In this document: positions 37,132-46,453 of the stretch, in pieces | Layout of the letters: each line of letters begins with the position of its first letter | Numbering within the stretch: the stretch's first letter is position 1 | Source of the DNA: Nitrospira sp. Ga0074138 | Lineage (GTDB): Bacteria; Nitrospirota; Nitrospiria; Nitrospirales; Nitrospiraceae | Assembly: GCA_001464735.1 (NCBI GenBank) | Contig: LNDU01000027.1 | Coordinates: 1 to 64,000, forward strand | Direction of reading: 5' to 3' | Length of the DNA stretch: 64,000 nucleotides | Translations under genes and position numbers: made by a program | Notes under the pieces: model-generated | What the model was told of the DNA's origin: nothing | Database searches by the model: none | The model's input: only the letters and a program-made list of their open reading frames with translations

Positions 37132-37776
37132 TCACCGTCCCCCCGCTCCCGGCATGGCGTTGCGTCGGGAGGTGTAGATCTCTTCAAACGTGTTCCCACG
37201 CGCGGCGAGTGCCGACCGGCCATCTTTTACGAGCTGCATGAGCCGCATGAAATCATCGACGGACAGGTTGAACCGTCTCAGCCCGGTTGCCAGTTGCTGT
37301 CGTTCTTCGACCGCTGTCGGCAGGTCTGCGTCCGCGAGCGCCTCCAGGATCTCCGCAGTCCATCCGCTGGAGCGAAATCGTTCCAGGACTGTTGAGGTGT
37401 TCTCGCCGTGCTTGGCGGTCACGGCACGCTGCGCGAAATCCTGTAAAACTCCATCTGTACCTGTGGCGAAAGCGGATTGAAGCTGAATGACGGACTGAAT
37501 GATACGATCAGCTTCTCGGCTGCCCTCAGGCGGCAGCACCTGAGCCTGTTCCAGTGTCGCAAGAACGGCCATGGCCGATCCGACATATGGGGATGCGCGC
37601 TTTGATTGCTGCGTCGGAATTACAGGGGATTGGTGTTCTGCAAAGGCCGAAGCCTGTTCCATTGGGACGGAGGAGAGCACGAGGCAGAGGCTGACGGCCA
37701 TGATCAGGCGAACCTGTCCTGTGGATGGTGATCGAATTGAACGGACCGTTCCCTCTGAGGAGTGCCAGAAACGCAT
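37132..37776 (-). CDS. Hypothetical exported protein
   Basis: The 214-aa product has a signal segment (LIMAVSLCLVLSSVPMEQASA) after a basic stretch; a start at the internal Met 26 is possible. The mature part is helical, including ILEALADADLPTAVEERQQL and a C-terminal SVDDFMRLMQLVKDG. No family is recognised. Confidence 0.6.
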   Translation of the reverse strand: MRFWHSSEGTVRSIRSPSTGQVRLIMAVSLCLVLSSVPMEQASAFAEHQSPVIPTQQSKRASPYVGSAMAVLATLEQAQVLPPEGSREADRIIQSVIQLQSAFATGTDGVLQDFAQRAVTAKHGENTSTVLERFRSSGWTAEILEALADADLPTAVEERQQLATGLRRFNLSVDDFMRLMQLVKDGRSALAARGNTFEEIYTSRRNAMPGAGGR

Positions 37777-37909
37777 GGGCGGATTATGACAGAGTCGGTA
37801 GGAGCGGCGATAGAGAGGACTTGGCAGCCGGCCCTCTATTGAAAGCTCCGTAGGGACTTCCTATAATTACCAGGTTTGGCCGCGGTCCAGACAGAAAGGC
37901 AGTGTTGTT

Positions 37910-39439
37910 ATGCTCGCCAAGGTGAGGAGCGCGGCACTCGTCGGGCTCGATGCGCATCTGGTGGATGTCGAGGTCGATATCTCCGGTGGCCTTCCGCAAT
38001 TCTCGGTCGTTGGCCTGCCTGATGCCACGGTCAAGGAGAGTCGTGACCGCGTGCGTTCTGCGCTGAAAAACACCGGGTTTCACTTTCCCGCCAAACGGAT
38101 TACCGTCAATCTCGCTCCCGCCGGAGTCAAGAAAGAAGGATCGGGACTTGATCTTGCGATCGCTGTTGGGATCCTTGTCGCCGAAGAGGTGATTCCACAG
38201 GCGATGGTGGACAAGCGGGTTCTGGTCGGAGAACTTTCATTGGACGGCCGTGTGAGACCGATCATGGGCGCGCTCTCTTTTGCGCTCGCCTGCCGGGCCG
38301 GATATGACCTGTTGCTGCCGGCTGACAATGGCGCTGAAGCCGCGCTGGTGGATGGTGTCACCGCCTATCCACTCCATAGCCTCCCCGAAGCCGTGGAGTT
38401 TCTGAAGGGGAACCAAGCCATTGTGCCGAGCTGTTCGAACCATACCTTGCTGGAGTCTGCCAGGACGGCGGAAGACGAGGACTACACCGACGTCCGTGGG
38501 CAGGACCATGCCAAGCGGGCACTGGAAGTGGCTGCGTCGGGTGGACACAATGTGCTGATGGTCGGTCCACCTGGTTCCGGCAAGACGATGTTGGCACGTC
38601 GACTCCCCTCGATTCTTCCGCTGCTGGAATCAGAAGAAGCCATTGAAACGACCCGTATTCACAGCGTAGCCGGACAACTTGCTCCGGACCGGCCTTTGCT
38701 GACGGTTCGGCCCTTCCGCGCTCCTCATCACAGCATCTCCGATGCCGGTCTTGTCGGAGGAGGCACCATTCCGAAGCCCGGGGAAGTCTCACTTGCGCAT
38801 AATGGCGTGCTGTTTCTGGACGAGTCTCCTGAGTTCAAACGGGGTGTGCTTGAGGGATTGCGGCAACCGTTGGAAGATGGACATATGGTCCTGACCAGAG
38901 CAAGCGGAACCCTGAAATATCCGGCCCGGTTCATGTTGATTGCTGCAATGAATCCTTGTCCCTGCGGATATTGGGGAGATCGAACCAGATCCTGTATGTG
39001 TACCGGCACTCAGATTCGTCGATATCGAGCGAAGCTTTCCGGGCCTCTGCTGGATCGGCTGGATATTCATTTGGATGTGCCGCCGGTTCCGGTGCGAGAG
39101 CTCCGTACCGAACTGCCCGCATCAGAGGGATCAGCTGCAATCCGATCGCGTGTCGTCGCAGCGCGAGAACGTCAGCGACGACGGTACCGATCCGACGGAA
39201 TTTATACGAATGCGCAGTTGAAGCCGCGGATGATAAAGCGGTATTGTGGGCTCGATCAGCCCACTCAGGAATTACTGGAGCAGGCGATGGCGAGGTTGCG
39301 GCTGTCGGCGCGAGCGCATGGCCGTATCCTGCGTGTTGCACGCACTATTGCCGATTTGGCCGACTCGGAGAGGATTGAGACCGTGCACATCGCGGAAGCC
39401 ATTCAATACCGTTCATTTGACCGCAATCCCGACCTGTGA
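37910..39439 (+). CDS. YifB/ComM family Mg-chelatase-like AAA+ ATPase
   Basis: The 509-aa protein is full length for YifB/ComM. The N-terminal domain (DISGGLPQFSVVGLPDATVKES) is followed by the AAA+ core with Walker A MVGPPGSGKTMLARR, Walker B GVLFLDESPEF and PCPCGYWGD; the C-terminal helical domain ends the protein. ComM drives branch migration during natural transformation, so a role in handling imported DNA is likely. The gene at 39447 follows 7 bp later. Confidence 0.93.
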   Translation: MLAKVRSAALVGLDAHLVDVEVDISGGLPQFSVVGLPDATVKESRDRVRSALKNTGFHFPAKRITVNLAPAGVKKEGSGLDLAIAVGILVAEEVIPQAMVDKRVLVGELSLDGRVRPIMGALSFALACRAGYDLLLPADNGAEAALVDGVTAYPLHSLPEAVEFLKGNQAIVPSCSNHTLLESARTAEDEDYTDVRGQDHAKRALEVAASGGHNVLMVGPPGSGKTMLARRLPSILPLLESEEAIETTRIHSVAGQLAPDRPLLTVRPFRAPHHSISDAGLVGGGTIPKPGEVSLAHNGVLFLDESPEFKRGVLEGLRQPLEDGHMVLTRASGTLKYPARFMLIAAMNPCPCGYWGDRTRSCMCTGTQIRRYRAKLSGPLLDRLDIHLDVPPVPVRELRTELPASEGSAAIRSRVVAARERQRRRYRSDGIYTNAQLKPRMIKRYCGLDQPTQELLEQAMARLRLSARAHGRILRVARTIADLADSERIETVHIAEAIQYRSFDRNPDL

Positions 39440-39446
39440 GGTTTCG

Positions 39447-39659
39447 GTGACGTCGACGAAAGTTTTTCTGTGGTGGTTTGTGGTGGGAGCCACGATGGCG
39501 CTCGCCGTCATCATGGTGCAAGGGGGCGTCAGGGAAGTGATGCAGGCTCAGGGGTCTGTGTGGGAGCTGAAACTCGTCGAGCTGTTGACCACCATCATGG
39601 GAGGCGGGTTGTTGGGGGGCTGCATTGCGTTGATTCTCGATCGAATCAAAAAGTCCTAA
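39447..39659 (+). CDS. Small membrane protein
   Basis: Starting at GTG 39447, 7 bp after the YifB stop, the 70-aa product has two membrane segments (VFLWWFVVGATMALAVIMV and LLTTIMGGGLLGGCIALIL). The family is not recognised. It is probably co-transcribed with the YifB gene. No strong ribosome binding site is seen, and coupling is likely. Confidence 0.6.
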   Translation: MTSTKVFLWWFVVGATMALAVIMVQGGVREVMQAQGSVWELKLVELLTTIMGGGLLGGCIALILDRIKKS

Positions 39660-39725
39660 TTCTTTGTAGATCTGAACATGTGCTGAGTTTCACATACCTC
39701 CAACTTTCTGTACTTCAAACCAATT

Positions 39726-40151
39726 ATGGATATTGAAATAGGCTCCAACCTCTACAAAAATTCAAACGGCACCATCGAAGTCGAGGGAGTTCCGCAAATT
39801 CAAGTCGCCCGCCACCCCTCAACGGGGATGCTGCTGGTGAACTTTGCGCTGTTTGACTTGAATGGCCGGATGCTGGCCAAGGTGGTGGATAGCACCATGA
39901 TGTTCAACGAACGGCGCGCCTATGAATTGACGAAGACGGACAAGAGTGTGGCGATGAAGGAAGCCGAGTCCGGCAAGATTCTTCTCCAGTTCGACGTGAA
40001 GGCTTCCGATGTAGTATCTTTTTCACGCGGGGAGTTTTACACGATGAAAGGCCACCTCTTTCACGTATCACCGACGGAGTGGAAGCTTGAGAAGCAGCAG
40101 GAGAGCGGACTCATGCACGATGCCAAAGGGGGTGCTGTGTTTATTGGCTAG
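39726..40151 (+). CDS. Hypothetical protein
   Basis: The 141-aa product is soluble and rich in beta strands (GTIEVEGVPQIQVARHPSTG, then MLLVNFALFDLNGRMLAKVV). No signal or membrane segment is seen. The function is unknown. It ends 7 bp before the palindromic element copy B. Confidence 0.6.
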   Translation: MDIEIGSNLYKNSNGTIEVEGVPQIQVARHPSTGMLLVNFALFDLNGRMLAKVVDSTMMFNERRAYELTKTDKSVAMKEAESGKILLQFDVKASDVVSFSRGEFYTMKGHLFHVSPTEWKLEKQQESGLMHDAKGGAVFIG

Positions 40152-40157
40152 GTTGAG

Positions 40158-40384
40158 GATGCTGCAAAAGCCCGCCAGCGTCGTTCTCGCTGCGCTCAAG
40201 GCCTCAACGTGAGGAAGTCGAGCGCGACATACCTATCCGCTCCCATGTGATCGAAACGAGCGGTTCACGCGAAGCTTGGTATGTACATCCTCGGCCTTTC
40301 GCTCGCTGCGGGCCGTGCCCGGTGAAAGGCGCGTCTTGGCGCGCCGGGGTTGGGCGGGTGAGACGGTGAGCTTTTTCAACATCC
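40158..40384. repeat. Palindromic MITE-like element, copy B
   Basis: The 227-bp unit begins GGATGCTGCAAAAGC and ends GCTTTTTCAACATCC, a 15-bp terminal inverted repeat with two mismatches. Read on the minus strand, its core matches copy A at 33684 (for example GAGGATGTACATACCAAGCT). It too fills the space between convergent genes, here 39726 and clpB. Confidence 0.85.
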
Positions 40385-40413
40385 TCAGGGCCCTCACAGC
40401 GCACATTCAGTTC

Positions 40414-43020
40414 TTAGGGGTTGGCCCGTGATACTACGAGTGGTACCACGACAAGCCCCCCGTTTTGTACATCGACCGACGCGGTATCCCCATCCCGCAA
40501 CTCGCCTTTGACCAGCAACTTCGCTATCGGTGTTTCTAATTCCTGCTGAATGAGCCGTTTGAGCGGTCGGGCTCCGTAGACCGGATCATAGCCACGTTCT
40601 CCTAAATGCTTGAGCGCGGACGGGCTGATTGCCAAGGGAATCCGCCGCTCGGCCAATCGATTGCGGAGACGTTCCAGCTGAATTTCTACGATCTTGATCA
40701 AGTGTTCGGTGCCGAGTGGATGGAAGACCACGAGTTCATCCACTCGGTTCAAGAATTCCGGGCGAAAATGTTGCCGCAGCTCGCCCATCACAACCGTCCT
40801 CACTTGTTCATGGGACGCGCCGTGTTCCTGAGCCTCGAGGATATGAGGGCTGCCGATGTTGGAGGTCATGATCAACACGGTGTTCTTAAAATCGACGGTG
40901 CGGCCTTGTGAATCGGTCAGTCGCCCATCATCCAGCATTTGCAGCAAGACGTTGAAGACATCGTGATGCGCTTTCTCAATTTCATCGAACAGGACCACCG
41001 AGAACGGGCGTCGCCGAACGGCTTCGGTGAGTTGGCCGCCTTCCTCGTATCCGATATAGCCGGGAGGCGCACCGATGAGGCGAGCGACCGTGTGCTTTTC
41101 CATATATTCGGACATATCGATTCTGATGAGATTTCCTTCGTCGTCGAACAATATTGCGGCCAGCGCACGGGCCAATTCGGTCTTACCCACACCGGTTGGG
41201 CCAAGGAATAGAAATGAACCGATCGGGCGATTGGGATCCTTGATGCCCGAACGCGCACGCAGCACGGCATCTGCGACGGCTCGGACACCCTCGTCTTGTC
41301 CCACGACGCGTTGATGCAGCAATTCTTCGAGTTTCAACAGTTTGTCGGTTTCTCCTTCGAGTAGACGAGAGACGGGAACGCCGGTCCAACGGCTGACCAC
41401 GGTGGCAATCTCGTCTTCATCGACCTCTTCCTTCAGCAGCCGTGTTTCATCCTGTTTCTTTCCCAAGTGCTGCTGTTCCAGCTCCAGTTCTCGTTCCAAC
41501 CGAGGCAGTTCTCCGTACCGAAGTTCCGCTACGCGATTGAGGTCGTAGGCCCGCTCAGCCTGCTCAATCTTGAGCTTGATGTCCTCGATCGCCTCACGTG
41601 TTTTACGGAGCCGGGAGACGGAGGATTTTTCTGATTCCCACCTGGTTTTCAGGGCCTGTAAGTCGCGTTGCTTTTCGCTCAGCTCCGTTTCGAGGGCGGT
41701 CAACCTGGCGGCGCTGGCCGGATCCTTCTCTTTCCTCAACGCTTCCCGCTCAATTTCCAGCTGGAGTACCTTGCGTGAAACTTCGTCCAACTCCGCTGGA
41801 AGGCTGTCGATCTCGGTCCTGAGACGAGCGGCGGCTTCATCGACTAGGTCGATGGCTTTATCCGGAAGAAACCGATCTGAAATGTATCGATGGGACAGCT
41901 TCGCCGCGGCGACGAGTGCGCTATCCTTGATTCGCACGCCATGGTGGACTTCGTACCGTTCTTTGAGGCCGCGCAAAATTGAAATGGTGTTCTCCACGGA
42001 TGGCTGGTCGACCAGGACTGTCTGAAATCGACGTTCCAACGCGGCATCCTTTTCGATATGTTTTCGATATTCGTCGAGCGTCGTGGCACCGATCAGGTGC
42101 AGCTCACCCCGTGCCAACATCGGCTTCAGCAGGTTGGCCGCATCCATCGCCCCTTCGGCCGCTCCGGCTCCGACGACCGTATGTAATTCATCGATGAACA
42201 GGAGGATTTGACCTTGGGACGATTGAATTTCCTTCAACACGGCTTTGAGCCGTTCCTCGAACTCGCCGCGAAACTTGGCACCGGCGACGAGCGATCCCAT
42301 GTCCAACGCAAAGAGCTTCTTATGTTTGAGACTTTCTGGAACATCGCCTTTGACGATACGGATCGCCAGCCCTTCCACGATCGCGGTTTTCCCGACTCCC
42401 GGTTCGCCGATGAGCACGGGGTTGTTCTTGGTGCGTCGGGATAGGATCTGAATCACACGCCTAATTTCGTCGTCTCGCCCAATGACGGGATCAAGCTTGC
42501 CATGTCCGGCCAATTGAGTCAGATCGCGTCCGTATTTCACCAGCGACTGATAAGTGCTTTCCGGGTCCTGACTGGTGACACGCTGATTGCCGCGCACCTG
42601 CTGCAATCCGGAGAGGAGACGGTCCCGGGTGAGTCCCAGTTTCTTGAGCACCCCTCCTTCCTGGACCATGGCCAATAACATATGCTCGACGCTGAGAAAA
42701 TCATCCTTGAGCGATTTCTGTTCGTCCTCTGCATGGGCCAAGACCTGGTTGAGGCGGGTTGCCACATGTATTTGACCAGGCGAGGCGCCGGAGCCTTGTA
42801 CTTGGGGCAGCTTGGCTAAGGCTTGTTCGACTGCTTGTCGAACGGCAGACAGAGCGAGACCGGCGCTTTCCAGTAGTGCTGGGGTTGTTCCACCTTCCTG
42901 ATCGAGCAGTGCCAACAGCACATGTTCTACGTCGATGCCCTGATGACTTCGACGCTGCGCATGCCCAGAGGCGGACTGCAAGGCCTCCTGCAGCTTGATG
43001 GTCATTCGATTCATATCCAT
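40414..43020 (-). CDS. clpB: ATP-dependent chaperone ClpB
   Basis: The 868-aa protein is full-length ClpB. The N domain (about 1-145) has [23 protein letters not shown]1 has Walker [18 protein letters not shown], the coiled-coil M domain spans about 410-530, and NBD2 has Walker [20 protein letters not shown] and [16 protein letters not shown]. It resolubilises aggregated proteins with DnaK. The gene converges with 39726 across repeat copy B. Confidence 0.97.
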   Translation of the reverse strand: MDMNRMTIKLQEALQSASGHAQRRSHQGIDVEHVLLALLDQEGGTTPALLESAGLALSAVRQAVEQALAKLPQVQGSGASPGQIHVATRLNQVLAHAEDEQKSLKDDFLSVEHMLLAMVQEGGVLKKLGLTRDRLLSGLQQVRGNQRVTSQDPESTYQSLVKYGRDLTQLAGHGKLDPVIGRDDEIRRVIQILSRRTKNNPVLIGEPGVGKTAIVEGLAIRIVKGDVPESLKHKKLFALDMGSLVAGAKFRGEFEERLKAVLKEIQSSQGQILLFIDELHTVVGAGAAEGAMDAANLLKPMLARGELHLIGATTLDEYRKHIEKDAALERRFQTVLVDQPSVENTISILRGLKERYEVHHGVRIKDSALVAAAKLSHRYISDRFLPDKAIDLVDEAAARLRTEIDSLPAELDEVSRKVLQLEIEREALRKEKDPASAARLTALETELSEKQRDLQALKTRWESEKSSVSRLRKTREAIEDIKLKIEQAERAYDLNRVAELRYGELPRLERELELEQQHLGKKQDETRLLKEEVDEDEIATVVSRWTGVPVSRLLEGETDKLLKLEELLHQRVVGQDEGVRAVADAVLRARSGIKDPNRPIGSFLFLGPTGVGKTELARALAAILFDDEGNLIRIDMSEYMEKHTVARLIGAPPGYIGYEEGGQLTEAVRRRPFSVVLFDEIEKAHHDVFNVLLQMLDDGRLTDSQGRTVDFKNTVLIMTSNIGSPHILEAQEHGASHEQVRTVVMGELRQHFRPEFLNRVDELVVFHPLGTEHLIKIVEIQLERLRNRLAERRIPLAISPSALKHLGERGYDPVYGARPLKRLIQQELETPIAKLLVKGELRDGDTASVDVQNGGLVVVPLVVSRANP

Positions 43021-43172
43021 GCCAACTCACCTGTAAAAAAGGGTACTCAGACACACTTGCTGAATTATGTGATAATCATTGGGCGGGGTAAGTCAACTAC
43101 GATTGTATTTCCTGTAGGCAACGCGACTAGTTCTTGACGTCTTGGGCAATCCCGATTAGGGTACGCACCGGC

Positions 43173-44003
43173 ATGGTCAGTCTCGTGTCAGCTACGCTGA
43201 AGCTCTACCGACAGGTCTTGTCTTCGACGGGACGTTCGCTCATCCGAAGTTGGATGACGATGGTCGCACTCATGGTGTTTGCCCTGCTGTTTATGGGGGT
43301 ATCGAGGATCGCCGCTCCGCTGGGGATCGCCGGCGGGGTTATTCTGGGCATCGTGAATGCCTTGCTGGTTGGCGCAACGCTCCGGTTGATTGAGCAGTCT
43401 CTCAGCGCCGCGAGGACCATTCAGTTCACGGATGTGACCGACAGCTTTGGGCATTATTTTTGGGATGTCATCGGCGTCGGGTTCGTGTTGTGGATTCCGA
43501 CAATGCTGCTCGATATGGGCATGCAAGCCAATCCGTACGGCCAATTTCTTTCGTCCGCGTTTCTGCTTCTGGTGTTTATCCTGCTGAACCCGGCTCCTGA
43601 AGTGATCTATCAAGTCCGACACGATTCATCTCTGGAGGTCCTGAAGACCTCCTATCAATTCATCCTGGAGCATTGGATCGAGTGGTTTCTCCCATTCGCG
43701 ATTCTTATTTTGCCGGTGGTGCTTTCTCCAAGCGGCCTGCTGGAGTTTTTCTCGTTGTCCGGTCGTGTCGGTCGAGGAGCTGGCCTCGACTTCTTCCAGA
43801 TTCTACTGCTCCCATTCACCGCGATCGGAGGGTGGTTGTCCTATGTCGGTTTTGATTCCGAAGGACAAGGGATCGTGCTGCTACTCCTCACCCCACCGAT
43901 GGCCATGGCCATCCTATTGTTCCGTGGCCATCTTTTTGCCTTGCTTCGCGGGTCCTCCAGACGGCAACGTTTATTTTCCCACCAGTCTGATACGAGGCAG
44001 TAA
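43173..44003 (+). CDS. Polytopic membrane protein of unknown function
   Basis: With the start at 43173, the 276-aa product has about six hydrophobic segments, including MVALMVFALLFMGVSRIAAP, LGIAGGVILGIVNALLVGA and FLPFAILILPVVL. The family is not recognised. A start further upstream at 43134 is possible but has no better ribosome binding site. It stands alone on the plus strand before the kinase operon. Confidence 0.65.
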   Translation: MVSLVSATLKLYRQVLSSTGRSLIRSWMTMVALMVFALLFMGVSRIAAPLGIAGGVILGIVNALLVGATLRLIEQSLSAARTIQFTDVTDSFGHYFWDVIGVGFVLWIPTMLLDMGMQANPYGQFLSSAFLLLVFILLNPAPEVIYQVRHDSSLEVLKTSYQFILEHWIEWFLPFAILILPVVLSPSGLLEFFSLSGRVGRGAGLDFFQILLLPFTAIGGWLSYVGFDSEGQGIVLLLLTPPMAMAILLFRGHLFALLRGSSRRQRLFSHQSDTRQ

Positions 44004-44186
44004 GGACTGAAGTCACGATAGAACGTCATCGAGAGGTGTTCCATTGCATTGGTCTCTGTACCAACTTGAGGCACATCTTGGACTATTGATCGCTCTTGAC
44101 TTGTGATTCGGAACTGAAATAGCGTATGGTTTACCCTACACCTGAGTTCTGTTCCTTCATGATGTGATCAGGATGCGTGCGGACTC

Positions 44187-45662
44187 ATGCAACTTTCGAT
44201 CTTTTGGCGGTTGGTCATAACGTCTCTCATCATTATTATGGTCATGGGAGGAGTCAATATTTACGCGCTCTTTCAGCTTCGGCAGCTGACGTTGATGAGT
44301 ACCCAGATGGCGTCCTACCATTATCCCGCTGCCGAATCCGCGAAGAGGCTATTGGGCTCGCTCTATGCCCAACTCAACAGCGAAAAGAAATACCATGCGA
44401 CGAGAGATCGCACCTTTCTGACGAATCTGACTGAAGAGGTGGATGAGTTTCAGCGGAGTCTTCAGCTGCTGCGAGGGCAGGAAAGCTCTTCCCAGGGGTT
44501 GACGCTGCTACAACAGACAGATGAATTGCTCAAGGAGCGGTTGAAGCTTTTTCAGGATGAATTCGAGACTACCAAGAGGAAGATCCGTGAGACCACTCCG
44601 GAATATGAACACCGACGTGATGATCTGATGGATCGGATGTCCGCCTCGATTCAGGGCTATATCGATCTACACGAAGCTCGAGTGAGTGTCGGGGTAACAG
44701 AATCTCGAGCCAGCGCCGCCCAAGCAGAGGCTGTTACGGAGCAGTTGGTTCTAGTAGCGTTGGTGTTCGGGGTGGGACTTGCCGGTATTGCCAGCTATAC
44801 GATTCTGCGTCCACTGCGACAGCTGCAAGGGCATATTAAACAGATTGGGCAAGGAAATTTTGGGGCGTCCCTTCAGATTCACGCTCCTGCGGAGTTACGG
44901 GAGTTAGTCGATAGCGTCAATTGGATGGGTAGGAAGTTGCAGGAAATAGACGATATGAAAACAGAGTTTTTGGCGCACGTGTCTCACGAATTGCGTACCC
45001 CAATGGCCTCGATTCAAGAAGGCACGCATCTCCTGCTCGATGAGATTCCAGGTCCGCTCGTCCAGGAGCAACGAACCACTCTTCGGATCATGGCCGACAG
45101 CAGCCGGCGGCTGATCCATCTGATCTCCACGATTCTGGATTTATCGAAAATGGAAGCAGGGATGATGGAATACCGCATCGTTCCGGTGGATTTCCAACGA
45201 ATCGGGGAAGTCTCCATCAACAAGGTTCGTCTTTTGGCGGACTCCAAACATGTGCAACTGGTGCTGGAAAATATCGGGGAGCGTTCCTGGGTCAAGGCGG
45301 ATGCATTTCGTCTTGAACAGGTGCTCGACAACTTGCTGTCCAACGCTCTGAAATTCAGCCCTGAGGGTGGTGTTGTAAAGGTGCAGGTGAAACCCGATCT
45401 CCAAGCCGGGGTGCTTGAGGTGACTGTTTCGGACACGGGACCCGGGATTGCTTCAGAGGATCTCCCACATATTTTTGAACGGTTTTATCAAGGTCGTACG
45501 AAAGGGAAGCATACGGCGGGGAGTGGGTTGGGCTTGGCATTGGTGAAGAAGGTCGTTGAGGCTCATGGCGGGAGAATTTGGATCGAAAGTGAGAAGGGTA
45601 AAGGGGTGACTGTACGGTTTATCCTACGGTTGGCAAAACCGGAAAAGGTAGGGCACGCGTGA
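44187..45662 (+). CDS. Sensor histidine kinase, QseE/GlrK-like
   Basis: The 491-aa protein has an N-terminal membrane helix (LVITSLIIIMVMGGVNIYAL), a periplasmic helical region (about 35-185), a second membrane helix (LVLVALVFGVGLAGIAS) and a HAMP domain. The H-box is FLAHVSHELRTPMASIQEG (phospho-accepting His), followed by HATPase_c with LDNLLSNALKFSPEGG and the G boxes VSDTGPGI and GSGLGLALVKKV. It is the first gene of a three-gene operon and matches the QseE-QseG-QseF order. TTGACT near 44095 and TAGCGT 18 bp later may be the promoter. Confidence 0.92.
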   Translation: MQLSIFWRLVITSLIIIMVMGGVNIYALFQLRQLTLMSTQMASYHYPAAESAKRLLGSLYAQLNSEKKYHATRDRTFLTNLTEEVDEFQRSLQLLRGQESSSQGLTLLQQTDELLKERLKLFQDEFETTKRKIRETTPEYEHRRDDLMDRMSASIQGYIDLHEARVSVGVTESRASAAQAEAVTEQLVLVALVFGVGLAGIASYTILRPLRQLQGHIKQIGQGNFGASLQIHAPAELRELVDSVNWMGRKLQEIDDMKTEFLAHVSHELRTPMASIQEGTHLLLDEIPGPLVQEQRTTLRIMADSSRRLIHLISTILDLSKMEAGMMEYRIVPVDFQRIGEVSINKVRLLADSKHVQLVLENIGERSWVKADAFRLEQVLDNLLSNALKFSPEGGVVKVQVKPDLQAGVLEVTVSDTGPGIASEDLPHIFERFYQGRTKGKHTAGSGLGLALVKKVVEAHGGRIWIESEKGKGVTVRFILRLAKPEKVGHA

Positions 45663-46438
45663 TCAGAAGAGCAGTGTTTCTGACAAGATGCTCTGTCACC
45701 ATCAGTTCTTTCTTATTGGTAGGATGTGCGGCATGGACAACACCGGTACCTGGCTCGCGTCCCTATTTTTCAGCAGAACCACGAGAAGTCAAATTGTTTC
45801 AATCATTTGCAAAAAAACAAGAGACTGTATCCTCAAAATGTGGTGAATCGAATTCCTGCGATCAAGTGTACTTTACGCGAGGGCTGCTTGGCCTGTACGA
45901 AAGCCGCGAAATTGCTGAGAAATATTTCTGGAAGGTCGTCGCTATTGCTCCCAAGAGCCAGCTGGCTGCGTCAAGCAAAGCCTGGCTGGCATTGTTGCAA
46001 CAACCTACTCCTGGGAACAGTTCATGGCCAGAAGCCGTTTTCAGAGCACCAGTCCTTGCGGAGGTCAACACTTCATTAGCAGTGACTACCGATCGTCTGG
46101 TGCGAGACTTGCTTGATCAGGAGATACTCATTCAACAGCTTCGTGCATCCATGGAGAGCGAATCCGAGACCATCGAGGCGTTGCAGCGAGAATTGACGGA
46201 TCGAGATCGTAAGTTAGAGGCACTCTTGTCGAAGAAAGACTCGGCAAAGACGTCAGCCGACCCAGTATCGATTCAAACTCTGCAAAAACAGCTTACTGAG
46301 CGAGACAGAAAGATCGAGGAGCTTTCTGCGCAACTCGAGGCCTTGAAGCGAATTGATCAGGAGATGCGGGAAAAGGTGCGCCCGATACGTCCACCATTGA
46401 CCACGGTTCCCGTGCCCGGTCCCGAGACGACACCGTAA
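45659..46438 (+). CDS. Lipoprotein with coiled coil, QseG-like by position
   Basis: The 259-aa product starts with GTG overlapping the kinase stop (GTGA). It has a lipoprotein signal ending in LLVGC and a C-terminal coiled coil (about residues 155-235) with two direct copies of a LTDRDRKLEAL / LTERDRKIEEL unit. It fills the position of QseG, an outer-membrane lipoprotein that activates the QseE kinase in enterobacteria; the function is inferred from gene order. Confidence 0.8.
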   Translation: MIRRAVFLTRCSVTISSFLLVGCAAWTTPVPGSRPYFSAEPREVKLFQSFAKKQETVSSKCGESNSCDQVYFTRGLLGLYESREIAEKYFWKVVAIAPKSQLAASSKAWLALLQQPTPGNSSWPEAVFRAPVLAEVNTSLAVTTDRLVRDLLDQEILIQQLRASMESESETIEALQRELTDRDRKLEALLSKKDSAKTSADPVSIQTLQKQLTERDRKIEELSAQLEALKRIDQEMREKVRPIRPPLTTVPVPGPETTP

Positions 46439-46453
46439 CGAACTGCAGAAGGA

